NCBI GenBank assembly: GCA_020444545.1
Contig: JAHLKT010000004.1
Span: 496,001-560,000, forward strand
Source: Desulfarculaceae bacterium
GTDB lineage: Bacteria; Desulfobacterota; Desulfarculia; Desulfarculales; Desulfarculaceae
DNA length: 64,000 bases
Direction of reading: 5' to 3'
Below are positions 43,416 to 51,166 of this stretch, in pieces. The notes under the pieces were generated by a model that was given only the letters and a program-made list of their open reading frames with translations, ran no database searches and was not told the DNA's origin. Every line of letters begins with the position of its first letter. Position 1 is the first letter of the stretch. The position numbers and the translations under genes are program-made.

Positions 43416-44436
43416 ATTGCACCGGTGATGCGGTGGGCATAATCATGCCCATCTCCTTGAACAGCTTGAGCACCCCCGGATGGTAGGAGGCGCTCACGTT
43501 CCAGGTTTGAAGCTTGCGATCGCCCGAGGTGGGCGGCTCGATGGACTTCATGAAGGGAAGCCGCTTCTTGAACACGCCCAGGTTGATGAAAAACAGGCGC
43601 GCCACCTCGTAGATCGTCTGCTCGGGAACCTTGTCCGTGGACAGGATGAAGGTCTCGATGCCGAAGGTGTCTATTTTGCTCTTCTTGTTTTGTAAGGCGG
43701 GGTAGTCGCTCTTCCAGATGAAGTAGTTCACGTAAAAGGGGATCGCCTTCTTCATGGCCGCCGAGGGGTGCATCGGCACCAAACGGGCGCGGCCGTAGAA
43801 CTGGAAGAACTTTTTGAGGGTCGCGTTGGGATGGCCCACCATGAAGAAAAAGGCGTCCAGCTTGCCGTCGAACATCATGCGCATGGCCTGATTGGGGTCC
43901 ACCAAAAGGACCTCGCCCAGGTCCGAGGGCCGCAACAAGCTGAGCTTGAGCGCCTGCATCGCGTTGACCATGGTGCCCGAGCCTTTGGTGCCCAAAGCCA
44001 CCCGCTTGCCCTTCAGGTCGGCGATGGTTTTGATGCCCGCCCCCTGGGCGGCCACGCAGGCGAGCCCCTCGGTGTAGATGTCGTAGATGGTGCGCAGAAC
44101 CTGTTGAGGCCCCGCCTTGGCCCAAGGCCCCTCGCCTTCCCAGGCCATGTGCTCCACATCGGCCTGGGACAAGGCAAGCTGATACTTGCCCGCTATCAAA
44201 CCCTTGACGTTGGCCACCGAGCCCTCGCTGGGCACCGCTTTGATGCGGATGCCGGACTTGTTGCTGGAGGCGTTGATCACCTGGGCAAAGACCTGGCCAA
44301 AAGCGTAGTAGTTGCCGCCCGGCTTGCCGGTGGCCATGGTGAGGAAAGTCATGGCCGAGGCCGGGACAGCCAAGGACGCGCCAAAAAGAAAACACACCAG
44401 CACACAAGCCGCAGCCGTGCGTAGCCTGAAAGACAT
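43414..44436 (-). CDS. TAXI-family TRAP transporter binding protein, copy 1
   Basis: 340 residues with signal peptide (RTAAACVLVCFLFGASLAV, cleavage near ASA). TAXI signature: FLTMATGKPGGNYYAFGQVF, then GSVANVKGLIAGKYQLALSQADV and VALGTKGSGTMVNAMQAL. Ribosome site GGGGGAGA. Such receptors feed TRAP transporters, but no DctQ/DctM-type membrane gene is next to it. Paralogue of the gene at 44634. Confidence 0.92.
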   Translation of the reverse strand: MSFRLRTAAACVLVCFLFGASLAVPASAMTFLTMATGKPGGNYYAFGQVFAQVINASSNKSGIRIKAVPSEGSVANVKGLIAGKYQLALSQADVEHMAWEGEGPWAKAGPQQVLRTIYDIYTEGLACVAAQGAGIKTIADLKGKRVALGTKGSGTMVNAMQALKLSLLRPSDLGEVLLVDPNQAMRMMFDGKLDAFFFMVGHPNATLKKFFQFYGRARLVPMHPSAAMKKAIPFYVNYFIWKSDYPALQNKKSKIDTFGIETFILSTDKVPEQTIYEVARLFFINLGVFKKRLPFMKSIEPPTSGDRKLQTWNVSASYHPGVLKLFKEMGMIMPTASPVQ

Positions 44437-44580
44437 TTGAATCTCCCCCTGGGATAGCTGGACCGGAATTTAGATGCCGCTCCGGCGGGCCGGCACTGCA
44501 GCGGCTTTCTATGAGTGAATATCCCGGCCCCGCTCGTATCTTAAGATATTGGTTGCGGGGAGGCAAGCAATAGCTGATAG

Positions 44581-44605
44581 GGCCGGCGGTGCAACACCGC
44601 CGGCC
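44581..44605 (-). terminator. Hairpin after the second TAXI gene
   Basis: GGCCGGCGGT-GCAAC-ACCGCCGGCC is a perfect 10-bp stem 29 bp past the stop codon. There is no T-run on either side, so termination is uncertain. Confidence 0.4.
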
Positions 44606-44633
44606 CGGAAGGGGCGAAAAGAAGGCTGGCCGC

Positions 44634-45632
44634 CTAGAGCTGGTTCATTTCCTTGTATAGCTTTAAAAATCCCGGATGATAGGGCGCGGCGGCATTCCAG
44701 TTGTTGAGCTTGCGCACACCCTTGACCGGAGGCTTGATGCCGTCCATGAAAGGCAGTTTTTCCTTGAACAGGGGCAGGTTCTTCATTAACAGGCTAGCAA
44801 CCTCGTAGATCACCTGTTCAGGCACCTTGTCGTTGGTCATGAGGAAGTTCTCGATGCCAAAGGTGGCGATCCTGACCTCCCGGTTGTTCAGCATGGGGTA
44901 GTCATTTTTCAGGATGAAGTAGTCCTTGTAAAAGGGGGGCCCGTGTTTCATGCCGCCGGAAGGCACCAGGGGAACGAAGCAGGCCTTTTCGTAGTACTCC
45001 ACGAACTTGCGCAAGGTCGGGTTGGGGTGGCCCACCGTGTAGAAGAAGGCGTCCAGCTTGCCGTCGAACATCAGGCGCATGGCCTGGTCCTGGGATACGT
45101 ACAGGGCCTGGTCCAGGTCAGCCGGAGTGAGGTGGCACAGCTTGAGGGCTTGCAGGGAGTTGACCAGGGTGCCTGATCCCTGAGCCCCCAGGGCCACCCG
45201 TTTGCCCTTGAGGCCGGCGCAGTTCTTTATGCCCGAGGCCTCGGAGACCACGCAGGTGAGGCCCTCGTTGTACACGTCGTAAATGCAGCGCAGGCCCTTC
45301 TGCTTGCCTAGCTTGGCCCAAGGCCCCCTGCCCTCCATGGCCAGGGGCAAGACATCCGCCTGGGCCATGGCAAGCTGTAGTTGATTGGAGGCCAGGCCAC
45401 TGAGGTTGGCCACCGAACCTTCGGTTTTCACCAACTTAATGCTAATGCCTGTCTTGGCGCTTTGGGCGTTGACCACCTGGGCCAGCAGCACCCCGAAGGC
45501 GTTGTAGTCGCCGGCCACCTTGCCGGTGCCCATGACCAGGGTGGTGTTGGCCAGGGCCGGCGCGGCCCAGGCTGTGAACAGGAAAAGCAGAGCCAACGAG
45601 CAGGCGGCCGCTGCTCGAAATTGTTTTTTCAC
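44634..45632 (-). CDS. TAXI-family TRAP transporter binding protein, copy 2
   Basis: About 332 residues. I favour GTG 45632, eight bases after GAGGA, giving the signal peptide KKQFRAAAACSLALLFLFTA; ATGs at 45641 and further upstream are alternatives. TAXI features: LVMGTGKVAGDYNAFGVLL, GSVANLSGLASNQLQLAMAQ and VALGAQGSGTLVNSLQAL. Tandem duplicate of the receptor at 43414. Both lack a neighbouring membrane component. Confidence 0.91.
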   Translation of the reverse strand: MKKQFRAAAACSLALLFLFTAWAAPALANTTLVMGTGKVAGDYNAFGVLLAQVVNAQSAKTGISIKLVKTEGSVANLSGLASNQLQLAMAQADVLPLAMEGRGPWAKLGKQKGLRCIYDVYNEGLTCVVSEASGIKNCAGLKGKRVALGAQGSGTLVNSLQALKLCHLTPADLDQALYVSQDQAMRLMFDGKLDAFFYTVGHPNPTLRKFVEYYEKACFVPLVPSGGMKHGPPFYKDYFILKNDYPMLNNREVRIATFGIENFLMTNDKVPEQVIYEVASLLMKNLPLFKEKLPFMDGIKPPVKGVRKLNNWNAAAPYHPGFLKLYKEMNQL

Positions 45633-45786
45633 TTTAACCATCCTCGCAACGATGAGAGTGGGCATGAATCTCGACACTGCACGAACTGCAACTTGGAGGG
45701 CGGTTGGGGCAGCAGGGGAGGTTTTTCAAACTGAATTGCTATTCATTGTTACCGCAAACCAGCCCACCCGGCAACCTCCGGCCGCC

Positions 45787-45828
45787 AAAAAAAAGCCCGC
45801 CGGCTTCCCGAATCGGGAAGCCGGCGGG
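45787..45828 (-). terminator. Strong terminator downstream of hcp
   Basis: CCCGCCGGCTTCCCGA (45796-45811) pairs with TCGGGAAGCCGGCGGG (45813-45828). On the minus strand it is followed by eight T residues. It lies 27 bp after the hcp stop. Confidence 0.93.
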
Positions 45829-45854
45829 TGTGAGTCCGGTTGAGCCCGGGGGCT

Positions 45855-47495
45855 TTAGGCGGCCTCGCCCAGGATGGCCTTGAGGTCCTCGTCCGGGGTG
45901 CTGATGGGCATGATGTTGAAGTTGTCCACCAGCACCTGGAGCACGTTGGGGGTGATGAAGGCAGGCAGGCTGGGGCCAAGGCGGATGTCCTTGATTCCCA
46001 GGTGCAACAGGGTCAGCAGAATGGCGCAGGCCTTCTGCTCGTACCAGGAGAGGATCATGGACAGGGGCAGGTCGTTGACCCCGCAGTCAAAGGCGCCGGC
46101 CAGGGCCACCGCGATCTGGATGGCGCTGTAGGCGTCGTTGCACTGGCCCACGTCCAGCAGGCGGGGGATGCCGCCGATGTCGCCCAGCTTCTTGTCAAAG
46201 AAGCGGAACTTGCCGCAGGCCAGGGTGAGCACCACCGAATCGGAAGGCACCTTCTCCACGAACTCGGTGTAGTAGTTGCGCCCGGGCTTGGCTCCGTCGC
46301 AACCGGCCACCAGGAAGAAGTGCTTGATGGCGCCGCTCTTGATCGCGCCGATGACCGTGTCGGCCACGCCCATGACCGCGTTGCGCGCGAAACCGGTCAT
46401 CACGCTGCCCTGGTCCTCGTCGCTGGGGAAGCCCGGCAGCTCCAGGGCCTTTTCGATCACCGGGGCGAAGTCCTTGCCCCCGCCGATGCCCGGAATGTGG
46501 GGGACGCCCGGCCAGCCCACCAGGCCGGTGGTGAACAGCTTGCCGCCCGCGTCGCCCTGGGGCTTCTGGATGCAGTTGGTGGTCATGAGGATGGCGCCGG
46601 GGAAGGCCGGGAACTCCTTGCCCTGGTTTTGCCAGGCGGTGCCGTAGTGGCCGTAGAAGTGCTCATAGGCCTTGAGCTTGGGATAGGCGTGGGTGGGGAG
46701 CATCTCGCCGTGGGTGTACACGTAAATGCCCTTTCCCTGGCTCTGCTCCAACAGCTGCTCCAGGTCGGCCAGGTCGTGGCCGCTGACCAGGATGGCCTTA
46801 CCCGCCTTGTGGCCCAGGGGCACCTCGGTGGGCACGGGGTGGCCGTAGACACCGGTGTTGCCCGCGTCCAAGAGCTCCATGGCCTTGAGGTTGATCTCTC
46901 CCACCTTGAGGGCCAGGCCCACCCAGTCGTTCAGGCCCAGGCTCTCGTCCTCCATGGCCGCCAGGATCTCGTATACGCCGGCATAGACCGAGTCGTCCTC
47001 CTGGCCCAGGATGGCCGCGTGGTCGGCATAGGCGGCCACGCCGCGCAGGCCGAACAGGGCGGTGTGGATCAGGGCCACCACGTCGGCGCGCTCGCCCTCG
47101 GCCGGGGCCAGGGGATGCTCAAGCCCCTGCTCCACCATGGTCTCCAGGCTGGCGGCGGGCTGGAAGTTGGCCGCGGCCTGGCTGAAGCTTTGGCCTAGCT
47201 TGCCCTTGAGCTCCTCGCGGTACTCCACCGCCTTGGTGATGTAGGGAGGGAAGCGCTCGGGGTCGAAATCCACGTTGGTCAGGGTGCTGAACAAGGCCCG
47301 GCTGGTAAAACGGTCGATCTCAACGTCGGAGATGCCCTGCTGGCGGGCGGCGTGGGCCACGATAGCCAGGCCCTTGAGGGCGTAGGTAAGAAGGTCCTGC
47401 AAAGAGGCCACCTGGGGGTCCTTGCCGCAAACGCCGCGCACGGTGCAACCGGTGCCCTTGGCGGTCTGCTCGCACTGATAACAGAACATGTCCAT
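45855..47495 (-). CDS. hcp: Hybrid-cluster protein (hydroxylamine reductase), class I
   Basis: 546 residues. Reduces hydroxylamine or nitric oxide in vitro and protects from nitrosative stress; carries an [4Fe-4S] and a hybrid Fe-S-O cluster. N-terminal cysteines MDMFCYQCEQTAKGTGCTVR...C are spaced Cys-x2-Cys-x8-Cys-x5-Cys, the class I pattern of strict anaerobes. Hybrid cluster segments include GHDLADLEQLL, TTNCIQKP, LACGKFRF and DVGQCNDAYSAI. The start ATG 47495 follows GGAGGAG; an open frame extends further without a better start. Confidence 0.96.
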   Translation of the reverse strand: MDMFCYQCEQTAKGTGCTVRGVCGKDPQVASLQDLLTYALKGLAIVAHAARQQGISDVEIDRFTSRALFSTLTNVDFDPERFPPYITKAVEYREELKGKLGQSFSQAAANFQPAASLETMVEQGLEHPLAPAEGERADVVALIHTALFGLRGVAAYADHAAILGQEDDSVYAGVYEILAAMEDESLGLNDWVGLALKVGEINLKAMELLDAGNTGVYGHPVPTEVPLGHKAGKAILVSGHDLADLEQLLEQSQGKGIYVYTHGEMLPTHAYPKLKAYEHFYGHYGTAWQNQGKEFPAFPGAILMTTNCIQKPQGDAGGKLFTTGLVGWPGVPHIPGIGGGKDFAPVIEKALELPGFPSDEDQGSVMTGFARNAVMGVADTVIGAIKSGAIKHFFLVAGCDGAKPGRNYYTEFVEKVPSDSVVLTLACGKFRFFDKKLGDIGGIPRLLDVGQCNDAYSAIQIAVALAGAFDCGVNDLPLSMILSWYEQKACAILLTLLHLGIKDIRLGPSLPAFITPNVLQVLVDNFNIMPISTPDEDLKAILGEAA

Positions 47496-47616
47496 CTCTA
47501 CTCCTCCGCTCTTGGCGAAACTCGCCTGGCTTGAATTTGCAACCACCTCTCCCGGCCGGTTGCACTGTTTTTATTGTAAAGCTTTTCCATGTGAGTTGTG
47601 GTGTTGCCTTGTTGAT

Positions 47617-47657
47617 GTATTTAGGTACTAAAATACCCATTTAAGCGCGCCCGTCAA
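47617..47657 (-). promoter_or_regulatory. hcp promoter with overlapping palindromic operator
   Basis: On the minus strand TTGACG (47657-47652), 16-bp spacer, TATTTT (47635-47630). A 20-bp near-palindrome, GTATTTAGGTACTAAAATAC on the plus strand at 47617-47636, covers the -10 and start site. It does not match the known HcpR (TTGAC-GTCAA) or NsrR consensus, so the regulator is unknown. Confidence 0.5.
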
Positions 47658-47794
47658 GCGGCAGGGGCCAAAAAATTAATTAAAAATTAATTACAGAGCA
47701 ATGGCAGGCGCTTGGCCGGGCCGCTTGTGGGAGGGTCCTAAATTGGACCGGGTCTCAAAGGCCCAAAAGGAGAACAAGGCCGGGCCGGTCTTGC

Positions 47795-49210
47795 TTAGAA
47801 GGTGGCTTCCTGGTTGCGGCGGCGGCCGCTCTTGATAGCGTTTTCCAGGCCGAATTTCTTTACCCGGTAACCGATCTGGCGCAGGGTGAGGCCCAACTCG
47901 GCAGCGGCGTGGGACTGCACCCAGTTGTTGCGCTCCAGGGCGGCCACCACCTCCTGTTTCTCCATCTCCTCCAGGCGCGAAAGGTTGGCCTCGCCGTGCT
48001 CGGGCGCGGCTGGGCGGTAGAAAAGGAAGGAGGGCAGGTCGTCCAGAGAGACCTCCGGCGTGCGGGCCAGGAGCACCAGGCGCTGGCACAGGTTGTCCAG
48101 CTCGGCCACGTTGCCCGGCCAGGCGTAATGGGTCAAGACCCCCACCGCCTGGGGGCTCAGGCGCACGGCGCGCCCCGAGGCTTGGCAATATTTTTCCAGG
48201 AAATGGTCCGCCAGCACGGCCACGTCCTCGCGCCGCTGTTTGAGCGGCGGCAGGGTAATGGGCAGCACGGCCAAACGGTAGAGCAGATCCTGGCGGAAGG
48301 TGCCTTGGGCCACCCGGGCCTCCAGGTCCTGGGTGGAGGAAGCCACCACGCGCACCGAGGCGCGCCGGGTATCGCCGCCTCCGCTGGGCTCGTATTCGCC
48401 CTCTTGCAATACGCGCAGCAGGCGCGCCTGCAGGGGCAGGCCCAGGGCGCCTACTTCTTCCAGATACAGGGTGCCGCCGGCGGCGCGTTCCAACATGCCG
48501 GGCCGGGAGTGGGCGTGGCCGTTGCCCGGGCCGGACTCCTCGCCGAACAGACGGCGCTCCAGCTCGCCCTGGTCCCAGGCGGTGCAGACCAGACGGGCCC
48601 AGGGCCTTTTGCTGCGCTGGCTCAGCTGGTGGATGATGCGCGCGGCCAGATGCTTGCCCGCCCCCCGGGGCCCCAACAGGAGAACGGTGGCCTCGCTGGG
48701 GGCCACCTTTTTGATCAGGTCGCATACCTGGGCCATGGCCGCCCCCTGGCCGGTGAGGAACAGATGGGTCGCCATGGGGTCCAGTTCTTCGGGCACGGGT
48801 GACTCCTCGCATCGGGTGACCAGGGACTGGTGCAGGCCCAGGATGGAACCGGCCACCACCGCGGCGGCCGAAACCAGGCGCAGGGCTGCCTGGGTGTCCT
48901 GGGCCTCCTGGAGCGGCAGGGAGACCACCAGGCGGCCGGCCTCGCGGCCGCTGGCCACTACCGCGGCGGCCACCACGTTGCCCCGGTTGGCCGCGTCCGG
49001 GCCCAGGCCGGTTTCCTCGCCCAGGCCGGCGGCCACTTGGGGCGGCCCCTGGGCCTCCCATTGCCACAAACGCGCGCCCCGCAGGTTGAGGGCGCGCTGC
49101 AGCCGCACCAAGACCCCCCGCAAGGCCAGCTCGAGGTCTTGCGACTGCTCCACCAGGCGGGTCATGTCCAGCACTGCCTGGTATTCTGGGGTTGAGGCCG
49201 GCAACATCAT
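47795..49210 (-). CDS. NifA/NorR-like AAA+ regulator lacking GAFTGA
   Basis: About 471 residues. A GAF-like sensory region (about 15-140: LEQSQDLELALRGVLVRLQRA-like), then an AAA+ domain with Walker A GPRGAGKH, a Walker B in which Asp is replaced (TLYLEEVG), and a Fis-type DNA-binding end (SHAAAELGLTLRQIGYRVKK). The GAFTGA loop needed to contact sigma-54 is replaced by ESGPGNGHAHSRPG. As in TyrR-type proteins, it may therefore control sigma-70 promoters. It lies 299 bp upstream of hcp in the same direction. The ATG 49210 is chosen over a TTG at 49219; no good ribosome site is seen. Confidence 0.85.
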   Translation of the reverse strand: MMLPASTPEYQAVLDMTRLVEQSQDLELALRGVLVRLQRALNLRGARLWQWEAQGPPQVAAGLGEETGLGPDAANRGNVVAAAVVASGREAGRLVVSLPLQEAQDTQAALRLVSAAAVVAGSILGLHQSLVTRCEESPVPEELDPMATHLFLTGQGAAMAQVCDLIKKVAPSEATVLLLGPRGAGKHLAARIIHQLSQRSKRPWARLVCTAWDQGELERRLFGEESGPGNGHAHSRPGMLERAAGGTLYLEEVGALGLPLQARLLRVLQEGEYEPSGGGDTRRASVRVVASSTQDLEARVAQGTFRQDLLYRLAVLPITLPPLKQRREDVAVLADHFLEKYCQASGRAVRLSPQAVGVLTHYAWPGNVAELDNLCQRLVLLARTPEVSLDDLPSFLFYRPAAPEHGEANLSRLEEMEKQEVVAALERNNWVQSHAAAELGLTLRQIGYRVKKFGLENAIKSGRRRNQEATF

Positions 49211-49468
49211 GCCCAGCAAGAGAGCAAAATCCGTGCCTGTCGGCCCTATCGGGCCCCAAAGCTCTAACTAGCCGCTCTTACAGCCGCTTTTGCCGTCCAT
49301 TCCGGCCGGCCCCTCAGGCAGTCATACCAATTTGTAACTTGGCGGCGGGATTTACTACCCACAGGTAGGATGTACAGCACCGGGCAGGCATAGGCCTATC
49401 CCTTGAGGGGAATTGCTAACTTACTGTAGTAAATGTTTTTATCAAAAAATCGGCCCGTAAAAACACTT

Positions 49469-49485
49469 TTGGCAAGGGCTTTGCT
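49469..49485 (+). promoter_or_regulatory. Sigma-54 (-24/-12) promoter
   Basis: TTGGCAAGGGCTTTGCT: GG and GC elements are exactly 12 bp apart and match TTGGCAC-N4-TTGCW at most positions. It points right, with start expected near 49496. Upstream, TTTACTA (49351) and TTACTGTAGTAA (49421-49432) could be activator sites. Confidence 0.65.
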
Positions 49486-49495
49486 TTATATGGGG

Positions 49496-49589
49496 GGCAA
49501 CCGGCACCCCTCCTCAAGTTGTCGGTGACTACTCCCTCCTAACACCCCTCTCCCCCCCGGCCCTTCCCCAAGGGCCGGGGCTTTTTTTT
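49496..49589 (+). ncRNA. Candidate sigma-54-dependent small RNA with anti-Shine-Dalgarno motifs
   Basis: From the predicted start near 49496 to the terminator T-run is about 94 nt. There is no reading frame of any length. The region contains CCCCTCC (49507-49513), CTCCCTCCT (49532-49540) and CCCCTCTCCC (49545-49554), which are complementary to GGAGG ribosome sites, and ends in a strong intrinsic terminator. These are the features of a trans-acting small RNA that blocks translation. Existence is inferred from promoter plus terminator only. Confidence 0.5.
49555..49589 (+). terminator. Strong intrinsic terminator of the candidate small RNA
   Basis: CCCCGGCCCTT (49555-49565) and AAGGGCCGGGG (49570-49580) form an 11-bp perfect stem with a CCCC loop, then C and eight T. 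It can only serve a rightward transcript, and no rightward protein gene precedes it. Confidence 0.92.
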
Positions 49590-49694
49590 GGCCCCCGCCC
49601 GCTCTGCCCCCCTGGCGCGCGGCGCGGGCGGATGCTAACTTTTCAGGAGTAATTTCTCTCGGGAGGTCTGGAACTTGCTTTGATTGGTGCTCAA

Positions 49695-49713
49695 CCTGAT
49701 CCGTTGGATCAGG
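49695..49713. repeat. Perfect hairpin downstream of the histidine kinase gene
   Basis: CCTGATCC-GTT-GGATCAGG, 8-bp stem, 69 bp past the stop of the leftward kinase gene. No T-run follows on the minus strand, so its role is unclear. Confidence 0.5.
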
Positions 49714-49781
49714 GACCGCAAAAAGCCCCCCGCCGGCTGCCCCATCAAGGGACCGGACAAGCCCCCGGCCCCGCCCAAGCC

Positions 49782-50825
49782 CTAGGCCGGGGGATCGTAG
49801 GCCAAAGGCAGGCTGAGGCGGGCCGTGGCCCCCTTGCCCGGCACGCCCTTTAGCTCCAGGCTGCCGCCGTGGGCCTCGGCGATGCGCCGGCAGATGGGCA
49901 GGCCCAGGCCGGTGCCGTCCTTTTTGGTGGTGTAAAAAGGCGTGAAGATGCGCGAGGCCTCCTCGCGGGTGAGCCCCTCGCCCTGATCGATCACCTCCAG
50001 CAAGGCCGCCCCGTCCTCCTCCTTGGTGGAGAGCCACACCTGGCCGCCGGGCCGCGAGGCCTGCAAGGCGTTCTGCACCAGATTGCTGATCAGTTGCTGC
50101 AAGCGGGCCGGGTCACCTTGCACCCGGGGAGCCGGGGGCCAGGGCTCGTCCACCAGGCGCACCCGGACCCGCCGGGAGGCCGGGCCCATCAGCTCCAGCA
50201 CCTCTCGCACCAGGGCGTGCAGGTCCATGGGCATCAAGGCCAGCTCCAGGGGCAGGGAATACTCCCGCACCTCCTCCAAAAGCCCGCGCATTCGCTCCAC
50301 CTGGCCGAGAATAATGCCTAACTGCTGGTTTTGCTTGGCGTTGAGGGCGGGATCGCCGGCCAGGAGTTCGGCATAGTTGCCGATGATGCCCAGGGGGTTC
50401 TTCAACTCGTGGCTCACCGTGGTGGTGGCCCGGCCCAGTTCGGTGAAGCGCTGGTTGGCCCGTTGGCGCTCCTCCGCGCTCTGGTGGCGGTCCACCAGCC
50501 ATCCGGCCAGAAAGCCCAGGGCCCACATCATGGCCAGGTCCATGAGCTGGGGCCAACCGGTCAGGGGGCCGTACAGGGCCACCAGGGCCAAGGACCCGGC
50601 CCCGGCCAGGGCCAGGCCGCCCCGCAGCCCGAAGCAGGCCGCGACCACGGCCAGGGGCAGCCACAGGGAGCGGGATATCCACTGGCGGGAGGATTCCTGG
50701 GCCGGGTCCAGGCTGGACCACAGGACGGCCACCAGCACGCAGGACAAGGCGCAGAGCAACAGGCGCAGCCCGCGCCGGGGAACAGGGAAGCTTCCCTTTC
50801 GGCTCAATTTGGCAGTGGGAAGCAA
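49782..50825 (-). CDS. Orphan membrane sensor histidine kinase
   Basis: 347 residues. Start TTG 50825 has GGAGGG just upstream. Four to five transmembrane segments (about 20-112) form the sensor, with little periplasmic sequence. H-box VSHELKNPLG (His139), N-box LISNLVQNALQAS, G1 VIDQGEGL, F-box FTPFYTTK and G2 GTGLGLPICRRI are complete, so it should autophosphorylate. No response regulator is adjacent; the sigma-54 regulator nearby has no receiver. Confidence 0.92.
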   Translation of the reverse strand: MLPTAKLSRKGSFPVPRRGLRLLLCALSCVLVAVLWSSLDPAQESSRQWISRSLWLPLAVVAACFGLRGGLALAGAGSLALVALYGPLTGWPQLMDLAMMWALGFLAGWLVDRHQSAEERQRANQRFTELGRATTTVSHELKNPLGIIGNYAELLAGDPALNAKQNQQLGIILGQVERMRGLLEEVREYSLPLELALMPMDLHALVREVLELMGPASRRVRVRLVDEPWPPAPRVQGDPARLQQLISNLVQNALQASRPGGQVWLSTKEEDGAALLEVIDQGEGLTREEASRIFTPFYTTKKDGTGLGLPICRRIAEAHGGSLELKGVPGKGATARLSLPLAYDPPA

Positions 50826-51067
50826 CGGTCCCTCCGGGCATGAAAGCGGTTGGCTTCTTTATAGACCAAGCATGCAAGTTTGCAAACCCCGTGCCCGCCG
50901 GCCCGTTGGTGCCAAGCCCTGGATATCAGACGCCATCGCCCCGCACAGCGCCGGCCGCTCCCCTACCATGCGGTAGGATGGCCCCGGTGCCGGGCCGCCG
51001 AAGCGCCCCCCGTCACGACTCACGAGGGGATACGGACCAAATATCCAGGCCTTATGGGGCCTTGCCC

Positions 51068-51097
51068 TTGACATCCCTACCAGGGCGATTCTATAAT
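51068..51097 (+). promoter_or_regulatory. Consensus sigma-70 promoter of the acyl-CoA ligase gene
   Basis: TTGACA (51068-51073), 18-bp spacer, TATAAT (51092-51097): both hexamers are perfect. A small inverted repeat CCCT-ACC-AGGG lies in the spacer and may be an operator. Start of transcription is expected near 51104, about 60 bp before the gene. Confidence 0.85.
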
Positions 51098-51166
51098 TCC
51101 TAACGCCCGCACGCTTGCCGGCCGCCGGTTATCCGAGGCCTACCCGCCAACAACAGAGGTATGTCC

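Noticed and set aside
47691-49259. 522-codon frame over the bEBP-like regulator
   Set aside because: It is a Pro/Gly/Arg-rich shadow of the regulator in another frame.
49486-50037. Leftward frame over the sRNA region and the kinase 3' end
   Set aside because: Composition is the out-of-frame type (Gly/Arg/His-rich) and it overlaps the well-supported kinase gene.
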